IMG/VR virus record: IMGVR_UViG_3300035390_000008
Span: 1 to 43,351 of that record
Strand: one strand, 5' to 3'
DNA from: a virus
Length of the DNA: 43,351 bases
The position numbers and the translations under genes were made by a program. Shown piece by piece: positions 7,995 to 15,998 of the stretch. Numbering within the stretch: the stretch's first letter is position 1; each line of letters begins with the position of its first letter. The notes beneath the pieces were generated by a model that saw only the letters and a list, made by a program, of their open reading frames with translations, was not told where the DNA came from and searched no databases.

Positions 7995-8346
7995 ACATTG
8001 TAAAGGTAATGGTTTAATAAAACCTTATAGAGAACATTCTATGTTGGGGATTAAATACAGAATAACAAATAAATGTAAATACTGTGGTGGAACTGGTCAA
8101 AGAGATTGGATTGATGCAATGACAGGTAAGATTCCAGAAGTTAAAATACGAGGGTTTGATATAAGTAAATTTAGAGCATGGGGAATTCCTATTAAAACAT
8201 CTAGAAATAGAAGAACATATTCGGATAAAATATTGAATATATTAAAACTAAAACATGGAACGCCATTAGGTACAATGCAAAAATTATATAGCCACCATAT
8301 AAATCCTATTGATTTTAATACATGGTTGGTTAGAGTAAAAAAATAA
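7945..8346 (+). CDS. DWI[D] zinc-motif protein, copy 9, long tail (133 aa)
   Basis: Has CKHCKGNG, CKYCGGTG and RDWIDAMTG, so the otherwise invariant glutamate is an aspartate here. It carries a basic C-terminal extension of about 65 residues, including a possible helix-turn-helix-like stretch (TPLGTMQKLYSHHINPIDF), which could bind nucleic acid. It overlaps copy 8 by 50 bases. Confidence 0.75.
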   Translation: MRQRKKKPLKEGMVYCKHCKGNGLIKPYREHSMLGIKYRITNKCKYCGGTGQRDWIDAMTGKIPEVKIRGFDISKFRAWGIPIKTSRNRRTYSDKILNILKLKHGTPLGTMQKLYSHHINPIDFNTWLVRVKK

Positions 8347-8354
8347 GGTAAATT

Positions 8355-9080
8355 ATGGATATCAACAAAACATGCAAATTATTTTTAAAAGATGTATATC
8401 TTTATGATATATCAGCTTGTCATTACACGATCTTAGATCAGCTTGGGTTTGATTTGTCATTGATTGACAAGGAAGATAAACTAAAAAGAAATACACAAAT
8501 TGGTTTGTTGATGAAAGAAAACCCAAGACTAACAACAGTTTTAAGAACTTCCACTATTTCAATTATAAATGAATATATCAATCGTAATAATATTAAACCA
8601 GAAGAACTTATATTAAATGCCTACGATGGTATTATTACGACAAGAAGATTAACAGAAACAACTGATGCTTATATCCCAATTGATATGCAAGCATATTATG
8701 AGTATATGTTAATAGCTTATGATCGTCAAAAATATCTTGCTAGAACTTATGATAAGACCGATATTAAAGGTGTTTCACATAGATATCCCGAGATGGATAA
8801 TATGATAAAGAAACTCTTAAAATTAAATTTTGCTAATAAAGTTTCAATATTCAAAGGGTTACAAGATATTAAAGATGAAATAATGAGTAGTGACAATATT
8901 AGATTATATTGTATTCCAACTGGAAAAAAAGAATTTAGTATATTTTTTAAAGGCTATGGCGAAACACAAATTTCAAAAAACATGATAAAAGTTTTAGATA
9001 CATTAGATATAAATAGAGAAATTTATTTTGATATGTATTTAAAAACTTTTTGTCAATCAATTGTATTGGAGAGTGTATAA
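8355..9080 (+). CDS. Unrecognised 241-aa protein with polymerase-like short motifs
   Basis: No confident family. Three short motifs are suggestive: YDISACHY (D18), K42-x3-N46-T-x-I-G50, and Y90-D91-G92. They occur in the order of motifs A, B and C of DNA polymerase palm domains, and the second matches the K-x3-N-S-x-Y-G spacing of family B. The distances between motifs are much too short for a normal family B polymerase and the catalytic D-T-D of motif C is absent, so a polymerase call is not justified. Similar unannotated proteins exist in large phages as far as I recall. Confidence 0.65.
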   Translation: MDINKTCKLFLKDVYLYDISACHYTILDQLGFDLSLIDKEDKLKRNTQIGLLMKENPRLTTVLRTSTISIINEYINRNNIKPEELILNAYDGIITTRRLTETTDAYIPIDMQAYYEYMLIAYDRQKYLARTYDKTDIKGVSHRYPEMDNMIKKLLKLNFANKVSIFKGLQDIKDEIMSSDNIRLYCIPTGKKEFSIFFKGYGETQISKNMIKVLDTLDINREIYFDMYLKTFCQSIVLESV

Positions 9081-9385
9081 TGAGAAAACCAGGTGATGTA
9101 GTTTGGCATATGAAAAATAATAAACCAGAGTCTGGAGTTATTTATTTTATGGAATCTTATTTGGATAATGAAAAAAATCCTGATAAAAAACATGACAATA
9201 ATGCTGACTATTATAAATTAACTAATATTATAAAAAATGTATATTATGTAGTAACAAAATCTGATCTAGAAAATGTATCTCCAACAGATTTAAGAGATAC
9301 AGCTACTATTAGATATGATGATCAAGTATTTGATACATTACAAGAATTGGTTGATGATTTAATACTTACATATAGAGGAGTATAA
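9080..9385 (+). CDS. Hypothetical protein (101 aa)
   Basis: ATG 9080 shares a base with the preceding TAA and has TGGAGAG 8 bases upstream, so it is preferred to an in-frame ATG at 9050 that lies inside the previous gene. Acidic protein with no recognised motif. Confidence 0.65.
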   Translation: MRKPGDVVWHMKNNKPESGVIYFMESYLDNEKNPDKKHDNNADYYKLTNIIKNVYYVVTKSDLENVSPTDLRDTATIRYDDQVFDTLQELVDDLILTYRGV

Positions 9386-9386
9386 A

Positions 9387-9596
9387 ATGAGTTGTTGTGA
9401 GAATCAAAAAATTGTAAGAGTTAATGGTAAGTGTAGTGATCTATGCCATATTACATATCCTGATGGAACTGAATCAAATGGTTATGTGCCGAGTGGTATT
9501 AATATTGGTGGTGATGACTATATAGATTTTGACTATTGTATAAATTGTGGAAAAATTGTAGGAGAATTTCCAGTAAAAATTCCGGAGACTGAATAG
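9387..9596 (+). CDS. Cysteine-rich conserved phage protein (69 aa)
   Basis: 69 residues with CC near the start, C-S-D-L-C in the middle and CINCG near residue 52, so it probably binds a metal ion. The block VNGKCSDLC...GYVP...GGDDYIDFDYC...CG is familiar to me from hypothetical proteins of many large phages; its function is unknown. Start behind AGAGGAG. Confidence 0.75.
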   Translation: MSCCENQKIVRVNGKCSDLCHITYPDGTESNGYVPSGINIGGDDYIDFDYCINCGKIVGEFPVKIPETE

Positions 9597-9598
9597 TT

Positions 9599-9913
9599 AT
9601 GGCATTCATATTTGGAAAAATTAAATGTTGTTTTTGCGGAAAGACACAAGGAGTATTTCATTCAGTTCATGGTTATGGAATTTATGACAGTGACATAGGA
9701 AAAAGAACTTTCTTTCATATGGAATGTTTAAGAGAAATTGAAGAAGATCCTCATAGACATTTACACACAGAAGTTGATTTGGCTATTCAAATTAACGAAC
9801 GATTTGATGATAATATTAAACATAATAAGAAAATTAAAAAAGAAATGGAAAAGAAAATAGAGATATTAAAAGAAAAACATTTTGAATCAATGCTACCAGG
9901 AAATGGGAGATGA
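9599..9913 (+). CDS. Small zinc-finger-like protein with coiled tail (104 aa)
   Basis: N-terminal CCFCGKTQ at residues 10-17 pairs with HMEC at about residue 40 to make a likely C2HC zinc site. The C-terminal 45 residues are highly charged and probably form a coiled coil (KKIKKEMEKKIEILKEKH). Function unknown. Confidence 0.65.
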   Translation: MAFIFGKIKCCFCGKTQGVFHSVHGYGIYDSDIGKRTFFHMECLREIEEDPHRHLHTEVDLAIQINERFDDNIKHNKKIKKEMEKKIEILKEKHFESMLPGNGR

Positions 9914-9914
9914 T

Positions 9915-10130
9915 ATGAAATATTTATCCATAGTAATGTTGGAAGACTGGTATATTAAAGAATTGAAAAAGAATAATGATAAGAGATTTGAAAAAGATAA
10001 CTGGTTTGTTTACCTTGGAGAAATTCCAAATATGCTTGGTCATTGTGTATTAATAGGTCATGAAACAGGTAAAGTATATTCAGGCTATCATATTGAAAAT
10101 TTTAGATTACCAACAGAAGATGAATTTTAA
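9915..10130 (+). CDS. Conserved hypothetical phage protein (71 aa)
   Basis: Start placed at ATG 9915, since GGGAG at 9904-9908 lies just upstream; the ATG at 9882 would read 11 residues over the previous gene. The motif HCVLIGHETGKVYSGYHIEN is, as I recall, found in short proteins of many phages. Function unknown. Confidence 0.65.
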   Translation: MKYLSIVMLEDWYIKELKKNNDKRFEKDNWFVYLGEIPNMLGHCVLIGHETGKVYSGYHIENFRLPTEDEF

Positions 10131-10140
10131 AGGAGCTTAA

Positions 10141-12324
10141 ATGGCACATTTAGAAAAATTGAAATCAATTATTCCAATGGAACAAATTGAGCAAGGTGCT
10201 CAACAACAAATTTATAATACTTTAGAATTGGATTTTTTAATAAAATTGGCAATTATGGCTGATGTTCATCAAGGTTATACTCTTCCAATTGGTGGAGTTG
10301 CATTACTTGATGGAGTTATATCTCCTGAGTATGTTGGATTTGATGAAGGTTGTTTTGTAGGTTCTACAAAAATACCTTTATTAGATGGTAGAGATTATAC
10401 ATTGAAAGAGTTATATGATAAAAACATTAAAAACTTTCCCGTATATTCTATGGATTCAAATGGTAATCATAAAATTGGAATTGCTGATGAAGTTAAATTA
10501 ACAAGAAAAAATGCAGAATTAGTAAAGATTGTTTTGGATAATGATGAAGAATTCATATGCACACCTGATCATGAATTTTTAAATATTGATTCTAAAACAT
10601 ATACAAAAGCTATTGATTTAAGTAATGAAATTTCTATATTTCCTTTTCATAGATATTTAGATAAATATGGTTATGAATTATTAGGTGTGAAAGGAACAAC
10701 TTTAGCAAGACCAACTGCATGGATTGTTGGTGAATCTGGATTGATTGGTGACATACCAAAATTTGAAAATGGAACTCAGATTCATCATAAAGATAAAAAT
10801 AAATTAAATAATTTTCCTCATAATCTACAATTTATTGATAAAATAGAACATTGTACATTACATGCCAATGATAGAAATTATTTTGCAACTGATGATTTTA
10901 AAGAAAAGAAAAGAAATACTATTGCTGAAAGAGGTTATACTTATAGTGGTAAAGGTTTAATATCAATACAGGAAACAAGTAGAAAAAATATTAATGATTA
11001 TATGAATAATAATCCAGACCATTTTAAACAAGTTGTAAAAGAAAATGCAATTAGGGGCGGAAAGTTTTTTAGTCAAAAAAATAGTAGTGAAGAAATGATA
11101 TTAAAACAAAAATTAGGACGAATTTTAAAATTAATTCAAAAGTGTATTATAGATTTTGGAGAAATAACAAAAGAAAATTATGAAATAACTAGAAAACATT
11201 TTTATAATTACCCAATGTATAATAAATCTTTATCTATTATAAATGAAATAGGTTATAAAAGTTTTGAGGAATTTGTAAATAATAATAAATTTAGCAATAA
11301 TCATAAAATTAAAAGTGTAACGGTTCTTGATTATAAAGAAGATGTATATTGTTTAACTGTTCCAGAATATAATAATTTTGCTATTTCAGCCGGAATATTT
11401 GTTCATAATTGTGGTATGTGTTGTATTGTAACTGATATGCTTGCATCTAAATTAAATAAAAAGCATTGGGAAAAAATATATAAAAAGATATATGATGTTG
11501 TGCCAGTTGGTGTTGGTGTTCCAAGAACCAAAGCATATTATGATATACCTCAATTTAAAACAGCGTCTGGTAATAAAGACCTGCAGAAAAAAGTTGTTGA
11601 TAAACAATATGTTCAAGTTGGAACATTGGGTGCTGGTAATCATTTTATTGAAATTGGCGAGAATAGAACTGGTCATGTGGTTATTACAATTCACTCTGGA
11701 TCAAGAAATATAGGTCACTCAATCGCTGACTATTATATGAGACTGTCCAGAATGGAAGATAAACATTTACCTGATGGATTCCTTGATCTTAATAGTGAAC
11801 ATGGTATAGCATTTTCAATTGATTTAGAATTTGCTTTACAATATGCTCTTGATAATAGAATGCTTATGATGATTGATGTTTTGGATATTCTTGGATTTAG
11901 TAACCATGATCAAGAGATTTATCTAAGACGAATGATTAATGAGAATCATAACCATGCAATCATTAGACCTGATGGGGTTCTTCATAGAAAAGGTGCTACT
12001 CCTGCTGAACTTGGAGTACTTGGAGTTATTCCTGGAACAATGAGGTCAGGCGTTTATATTACTTCAGGACTTGGTAATAGTGAATATCTTGACTCGGCAT
12101 CTCATGGAGCAGGTCGTAAAATGAGTAGATCAAAAGCAAAGAAAGCCATTAGTTTAGATCAACATCAAAAATGGATGAAAGGTATTATAGCCAAGGTTGA
12201 TAAGTCAACATTGGATGAAGCTCATGGAGCATATAAGAATTTGGCTACTGTAATAAGTCAACAAGAAGGAATTTTAATTGATGTTGTTGATTATGTTAAA
12301 CCTATAGTTAATATTAAAGGATAG
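10141..12324 (+). CDS. rtcB: RNA-splicing ligase RtcB with intein
   Basis: 727-residue precursor. Mature RtcB would be 374 residues (1-70 joined to 424-727). RtcB joins RNA ends with 2',3'-cyclic phosphate or 3'-phosphate to 5'-OH ends using GTP and manganese. Seen here: MADVHQGY near residue 39, DEG-CGM at the splice junction with C424 as the metal-binding cysteine, GTLGAGNHFIEIG at 494-506, IHSGSR at 517-522 and SHGAGRKMSR at 654-663, whose H655 should be the guanylylated histidine. All key residues are present, so the spliced enzyme should be active. Start follows AAGGAG at 10129-10134. The intein splits the gene at the active-site cysteine, so the unspliced protein should be inactive. Confidence 0.93.
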   Translation: MAHLEKLKSIIPMEQIEQGAQQQIYNTLELDFLIKLAIMADVHQGYTLPIGGVALLDGVISPEYVGFDEGCFVGSTKIPLLDGRDYTLKELYDKNIKNFPVYSMDSNGNHKIGIADEVKLTRKNAELVKIVLDNDEEFICTPDHEFLNIDSKTYTKAIDLSNEISIFPFHRYLDKYGYELLGVKGTTLARPTAWIVGESGLIGDIPKFENGTQIHHKDKNKLNNFPHNLQFIDKIEHCTLHANDRNYFATDDFKEKKRNTIAERGYTYSGKGLISIQETSRKNINDYMNNNPDHFKQVVKENAIRGGKFFSQKNSSEEMILKQKLGRILKLIQKCIIDFGEITKENYEITRKHFYNYPMYNKSLSIINEIGYKSFEEFVNNNKFSNNHKIKSVTVLDYKEDVYCLTVPEYNNFAISAGIFVHNCGMCCIVTDMLASKLNKKHWEKIYKKIYDVVPVGVGVPRTKAYYDIPQFKTASGNKDLQKKVVDKQYVQVGTLGAGNHFIEIGENRTGHVVITIHSGSRNIGHSIADYYMRLSRMEDKHLPDGFLDLNSEHGIAFSIDLEFALQYALDNRMLMMIDVLDILGFSNHDQEIYLRRMINENHNHAIIRPDGVLHRKGATPAELGVLGVIPGTMRSGVYITSGLGNSEYLDSASHGAGRKMSRSKAKKAISLDQHQKWMKGIIAKVDKSTLDEAHGAYKNLATVISQQEGILIDVVDYVKPIVNIKG
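10351..11409 (+). mobile_element. Intein with HNH endonuclease domain in rtcB
   Basis: 353 residues (71-423 of the precursor). It begins CFVGSTKI (block A, nucleophile C71), has TPDHEFL at 141-147 (block B with T and H), VYCLTVPEYNNF near 402-413 (block F) and ends FVHN (block G) followed by C424 as the +1 nucleophile. All class 1 splicing residues are visible. Between the blocks lies an HNH-type homing endonuclease signature, IHHKDKNKLNN at 214-224 and HNLQF at 227-231. The region is more AT-rich than the flanking extein, consistent with separate ancestry. Confidence 0.92.
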
Positions 12325-12326
12325 AA

Positions 12327-12557
12327 ATGGAAAAAGTATTACAAGTTTTTGCTAATGGCGACTTTGATATGCCGTATGCTATAGCAGTATGTACAGATAC
12401 TGCTATAGCTGAAAAGCTCATAAAAAAGCATGCAAATAGATTTAGAAAAGTAACCATTGTGAACACAAGTATTAATAAATTTAAGATTAAAGAAAATAAC
12501 AATGGTGAATCTTATGATTATTGGATTAAAGAAATTAAATTGAATACTCTTTTATAG
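12327..12557 (+). CDS. Hypothetical protein (76 aa)
   Basis: Starts two bases after the rtcB stop with AAAGGATAG upstream, so it is probably expressed with rtcB. Mixed alpha/beta character, no recognised motif. Confidence 0.6.
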   Translation: MEKVLQVFANGDFDMPYAIAVCTDTAIAEKLIKKHANRFRKVTIVNTSINKFKIKENNNGESYDYWIKEIKLNTLL

Positions 12558-12568
12558 AAAGGAATGCT

Positions 12569-12871
12569 ATGATACCTGAAAATGAAATTTGTGAAAGTAA
12601 TCGTATTGTTGATCTTGATGGCAAAACTTTATTAGATTTGGTAGTTTCATGTAATTCTTCATCAACCGGAATGGATATTTTGAATACATGGAAAGATGAT
12701 TTTTTAAAAAGACAAATTCCTTTTATTATTCAATCTAGAGATAGAATGATGAAAATTAAAGGTACTCCAAAATCTATGAAGTATTATACATTGTGGATTG
12801 AAGAGACAATACCTCTTGATATTAATCCTGGACAACCAAATAAAAAAGAAAAAGTTATATTTAAATTGTAA
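12569..12871 (+). CDS. Hypothetical protein (100 aa)
   Basis: ATG 12569 follows AAAGGAATG. Product of 100 residues with alternating beta-like strands and no recognised motif. Confidence 0.6.
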   Translation: MIPENEICESNRIVDLDGKTLLDLVVSCNSSSTGMDILNTWKDDFLKRQIPFIIQSRDRMMKIKGTPKSMKYYTLWIEETIPLDINPGQPNKKEKVIFKL

Positions 12872-12879
12872 GGAGAAAT

Positions 12880-13608
12880 ATGAAAAACTATCATTTAACA
12901 TTTGCATTGGCAATATGCTCATTACTACTAACAATAATTTTGGGTTGTGGCGATTATTATGATGAAGGTAATGAAACGGCGAAACAAAGATTTGAAAAAA
13001 TGACGTCTCAAGAAAAAGCTTTATATACTTCAGTTGAAGAAATATGGGGTCAAAAAGATTTAAAAACTATTAGAGAATCAGTATCAAGACGGGAAACAAG
13101 ACCTGTAGAATCTACCTTAGCTTTTAAAGATATAGCAGCTGTTATCAAAACAAACAATGTTGCCTCATTGAAATTAAATGATGGTTGGGATACTGCTAAT
13201 AAAAATAAACATATCAAAGCACGATGGGATAGAATTGATGAAAATTGGTATAGAGATCTTCTTTTATCAGTGGGTGTTAGAGAAATTATTAAACAAGATT
13301 TAATTCCAGAAGAACAAGTTATTGATGAAACATTACCAGAATCACTTAATGAAATTAATAATGATTTAAAAGAAATAAATAATTATATTGAGGAATACCC
13401 AGAAGCTGTAAAAGTTAATTCAAAAGATATAATTCCAGAAGATAAATATGATGATTTATATTATGAAATTAAAAGATGTCCAGAAGCAGTAGAGCAATAT
13501 AAACAAATTGTTAAAGAAAGAATTTTAACATGGGCTGATTATGAATTGTTGACTAGAATTTCACTCAAATGTAAAGCTGATGAAACATTAAAAAAATTGG
13601 AGATGTAA
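12880..13608 (+). CDS. Phage-encoded lipoprotein (242 aa)
   Basis: N-terminal signal peptide: KNYH, a hydrophobic core of about 17 residues, then IILGC at about residues 19-23, a lipobox-like cleavage and lipidation site. After the cysteine the mature protein is charged and helical. Two PEAV segments (EEYPEAVK and RCPEAVEQ) hint at an internal repeat. Lipoproteins of phages often act in superinfection exclusion or at the membrane during lysis, but nothing here decides between these. AAGGAG at 12870-12875 supports the start; its stop is joined to the radical SAM gene (TAATG). Confidence 0.75.
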   Translation: MKNYHLTFALAICSLLLTIILGCGDYYDEGNETAKQRFEKMTSQEKALYTSVEEIWGQKDLKTIRESVSRRETRPVESTLAFKDIAAVIKTNNVASLKLNDGWDTANKNKHIKARWDRIDENWYRDLLLSVGVREIIKQDLIPEEQVIDETLPESLNEINNDLKEINNYIEEYPEAVKVNSKDIIPEDKYDDLYYEIKRCPEAVEQYKQIVKERILTWADYELLTRISLKCKADETLKKLEM

Positions 13609-14657
13609 TGAATAATTTAAAAATTGTTAAAACTACTTGTGGTAATACTATTAAATACAGACCTGAAAATGTTAAACTTGTTGAAACAGATGAATATGTA
13701 CTTTTATTTAATCCAAAGACTGGTGAAGAGATTCTCACTGGGATCAATGGACATCCAGATCCATTTGTACTTGATTTTCCAAGTATGCTTGATATAGGCA
13801 TTATGGGTCATTGTGACAACCATTGTGAATTTTGTTACCAAGGGGATAAGTATGAGCCTAACATGTCCTTAGAAGGGTTTAAACGAATTATAGATCAATC
13901 TAAAGACTATGTTAATCAAGTTGCTCTTGGCGGTAGAGGTGATCCAAACCAACATGAAAATTTTGAAGAAATCCTTGAATATTGTGTTAAAAATAATGTA
14001 GTTCCAAACTATACAACCAGTGGTATTAGGTTAACTGATAAACAAATTAGTATATCAAAAGAGTATTGTGGAGCTGTAGCAGTATCAATGTATTATAAGG
14101 ATCATACATACAATGCCTTGACTGGATTGATGAATGCTGAAGTTAAAACTAATATTCATTATGTGTTAACTAAAGACAATCTAGAACATGCCTGTAGATT
14201 GATACAAGGCGAGGATTTATACAAAGATAATTTTAAGCTTTCAGATATCAATGCAATTGTGTTTTTGTTATTTAAACCTGCTGGTAAAGGTAAAAATTTA
14301 GATTGGTCGCCAACAGTTGAACAATTAAAAATATTCGCTGAAGTAATCAAAAAACCTGACTGTGAATTTAAAGTTGGTATGGATAGTTGTTTAATCAACA
14401 AGGTATCTCAATCAAGAGAATTAACATCTGTTGAAGAATTATATACAGATACTTGTGAAGGTGCAAGAATGTCTTGTTATATAACTCCGGACGAGAAATT
14501 AGTACCATGTTCATTTGGTGATCATGATAAATATGGTATTGATATTTCAAAGGGAAATATGAAAGATGTATGGTTTGATGGTAAACCTTTTAAGGATTTC
14601 AGACATGTATTGATGGGCACTAAAGCATGTTGCCCGTATACCGTATTAGGATTTTAA
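13608..14657 (+). CDS. Radical SAM enzyme with SPASM-like C-terminus
   Basis: 349 residues. CDNHCEFC holds the cluster ligands C69, C73 and C76 in the CxxxCxxC arrangement of radical SAM enzymes; GGRGDPN at 108-114 is the usual next motif (GGEP-like). C-terminal cysteines at 252, 261, 283, 290, 301, 341 and 342, including CEGARMSCYITPDEKLVPC at 283-301, look like a SPASM/twitch domain binding an auxiliary iron-sulfur cluster, as in enzymes that modify peptides and proteins. It is immediately followed, one base on, by the first of six genes with a shared DFVTNSSS N-terminus. The substrate is unknown; a peptide or protein is the family expectation, and the neighbours are my inferred candidates. 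Confidence 0.88.
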   Translation: MNNLKIVKTTCGNTIKYRPENVKLVETDEYVLLFNPKTGEEILTGINGHPDPFVLDFPSMLDIGIMGHCDNHCEFCYQGDKYEPNMSLEGFKRIIDQSKDYVNQVALGGRGDPNQHENFEEILEYCVKNNVVPNYTTSGIRLTDKQISISKEYCGAVAVSMYYKDHTYNALTGLMNAEVKTNIHYVLTKDNLEHACRLIQGEDLYKDNFKLSDINAIVFLLFKPAGKGKNLDWSPTVEQLKIFAEVIKKPDCEFKVGMDSCLINKVSQSRELTSVEELYTDTCEGARMSCYITPDEKLVPCSFGDHDKYGIDISKGNMKDVWFDGKPFKDFRHVLMGTKACCPYTVLGF

Positions 14658-14658
14658 T

Positions 14659-15075
14659 ATGAAAAGAAAACTAGATTTTGTAACGAATAGTTCATCAACT
14701 AGTTATTTAGTTTATATGCCTGATAATTTTGAAATTAGAAAATTTAAGGATATGATATTAACAAGATGTGAAGCTGATTTACGTGATTATTGTGATGAAC
14801 TACCATTAGAAGAGGGTTTAGAAAAATTCTTTAAAGAATTTGATGATTTTATTAATACTGGAGATTTTTATCAATATGAACATGATTTTTCATTTTATCT
14901 AATATCAAGTATTCTTACTGAATTAGAATTGATTATAACTGAAGAATCTACTGGTTCCGATGATGGATCAATTCAAAATCTTAATGTTAAAGTTATAAGA
15001 AATAAAATAGAAACAATTAAATCTGGTGGCTGGGGATTAAAATACGGAGGTTGGGGACATGAAAGTAAAGACTGA
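14659..15075 (+). CDS. DFVTNSSS-family protein A (138 aa)
   Basis: N-terminus MKRKLDFVTNSSSTSY, then an unrelated acidic body of about 120 residues ending in a glycine- and tryptophan-rich segment (SGGWGLKYGGWGHESKD). It begins one base after the radical SAM gene and overlaps copy B by 17 bases. The GGW repeats at its end are unusual and could be modification sites. Confidence 0.8.
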   Translation: MKRKLDFVTNSSSTSYLVYMPDNFEIRKFKDMILTRCEADLRDYCDELPLEEGLEKFFKEFDDFINTGDFYQYEHDFSFYLISSILTELELIITEESTGSDDGSIQNLNVKVIRNKIETIKSGGWGLKYGGWGHESKD

Positions 15076-15409
15076 TTTTGTAACAAATAGTTCTTCTGCA
15101 TCATTTATATTAACATTAAGACCTCATGATGGAACTATGGAGTTAAGTGAATTTACTAATCTATTTAATAAATATTTAGAGGATTATAAGAAAAATAATC
15201 CAAATTCTCTTCGATATTGGGACGCAACCAATATAGATGAAGTTCAAGATGATGTAGGTCCAAATTTATTTACAATAAATGAATGTGTTTCTATGTATAA
15301 TGATGCAGATGATGTTCCTGCTTATATAAAAGAATTGATGATTAATTCATATATTAGGGATAGAGATTGGGGGTTCGTGGTAAGTTCATTTAAAGTAGAT
15401 GAAGATTAA
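15059..15409 (+). CDS. DFVTNSSS-family protein B (116 aa)
   Basis: N-terminus MKVKTDFVTNSSSASF followed by an acidic body with no similarity that I can see to protein A. The ATG sits in the GGGGACATG end of gene A, with GGAGGTTGGGG about 8 bases before it acting as ribosome binding site. Confidence 0.8.
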   Translation: MKVKTDFVTNSSSASFILTLRPHDGTMELSEFTNLFNKYLEDYKKNNPNSLRYWDATNIDEVQDDVGPNLFTINECVSMYNDADDVPAYIKELMINSYIRDRDWGFVVSSFKVDED

Positions 15410-15414
15410 GTATT

Positions 15415-15618
15415 ATGGATGATAAAGAATTTTATCAAACCGAACATGAATTTATCTTTGGTGTATTTGATAGAGGTGATTTGATGTTTGAATATAAAAG
15501 AACCACATGTACTCATGCTGCGGCTGCTGTAATAGTAGGTATATTATCGTTGGCTAAAGATTCATTAGAACCAGGACATTATTTTGCATGTACTATTGCA
15601 AAGGAGATTAAAATATGA
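15415..15618 (+). CDS. Small alanine-rich protein between family members (67 aa)
   Basis: 67 residues, without the DFVTNSSS start. Contains CTHAAAAVIVGILSLAKDS near residues 32-50, an amphipathic or weakly membrane-associated helix. It may belong to the cassette because it overlaps gene C by 4 bases. Not recognised. Confidence 0.55.
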   Translation: MDDKEFYQTEHEFIFGVFDRGDLMFEYKRTTCTHAAAAVIVGILSLAKDSLEPGHYFACTIAKEIKI

Positions 15619-15998
15619 AAAGAAAACATGATTTTGTTACTAATTCAAGTTCATGCTCATTCATATTTATTGGATGGGTTGTTGAAACCGGCGATATAGA
15701 AACTGAAGTTGTCAAAGAGAACATGAAAATATTTGGTGATAATGAATATGATCCTAAGTTAAGTCCATATGAAAATCTTATGGAAGTTTATAATGGTAAA
15801 GTTGATATGACTATTGGAGATAGTGAAAATGGTTTTCCTGATGGAAAATTATGTATAGGTATTAGTCAATCAATTAGCGATGATGATTATGAACCATGCG
15901 AATATAGTATTAAAGATGTTATGGATCGTGATCCTAAATTAGCTGAACTTTTTAACCAGGATGATATAAAAATAATAACTGGTATAGGGATGTGTTAA
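15615..15998 (+). CDS. DFVTNSSS-family protein C (127 aa)
   Basis: N-terminus MKRKHDFVTNSSSCSF, where the variable position after the three serines is cysteine. The body is acidic (pI clearly low) and unlike the others. AAGGAG at 15600-15605 supports the start and the stop is fused to gene D's start (TAATG). Confidence 0.8.
   Translation: MKRKHDFVTNSSSCSFIFIGWVVETGDIETEVVKENMKIFGDNEYDPKLSPYENLMEVYNGKVDMTIGDSENGFPDGKLCIGISQSISDDDYEPCEYSIKDVMDRDPKLAELFNQDDIKIITGIGMC

Noticed and set aside
6014-8346. Calling the array genes DnaJ chaperones
   Set aside because: Only the CxxCxGxG zinc motifs are shared; there is no J domain with HPD, no glycine/phenylalanine region, and only two motifs rather than four.
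8355-9080. Annotating the 241-residue protein as DNA polymerase
   Set aside because: Motif distances are far too short and the D-T-D of motif C is missing; kept as a finding only.
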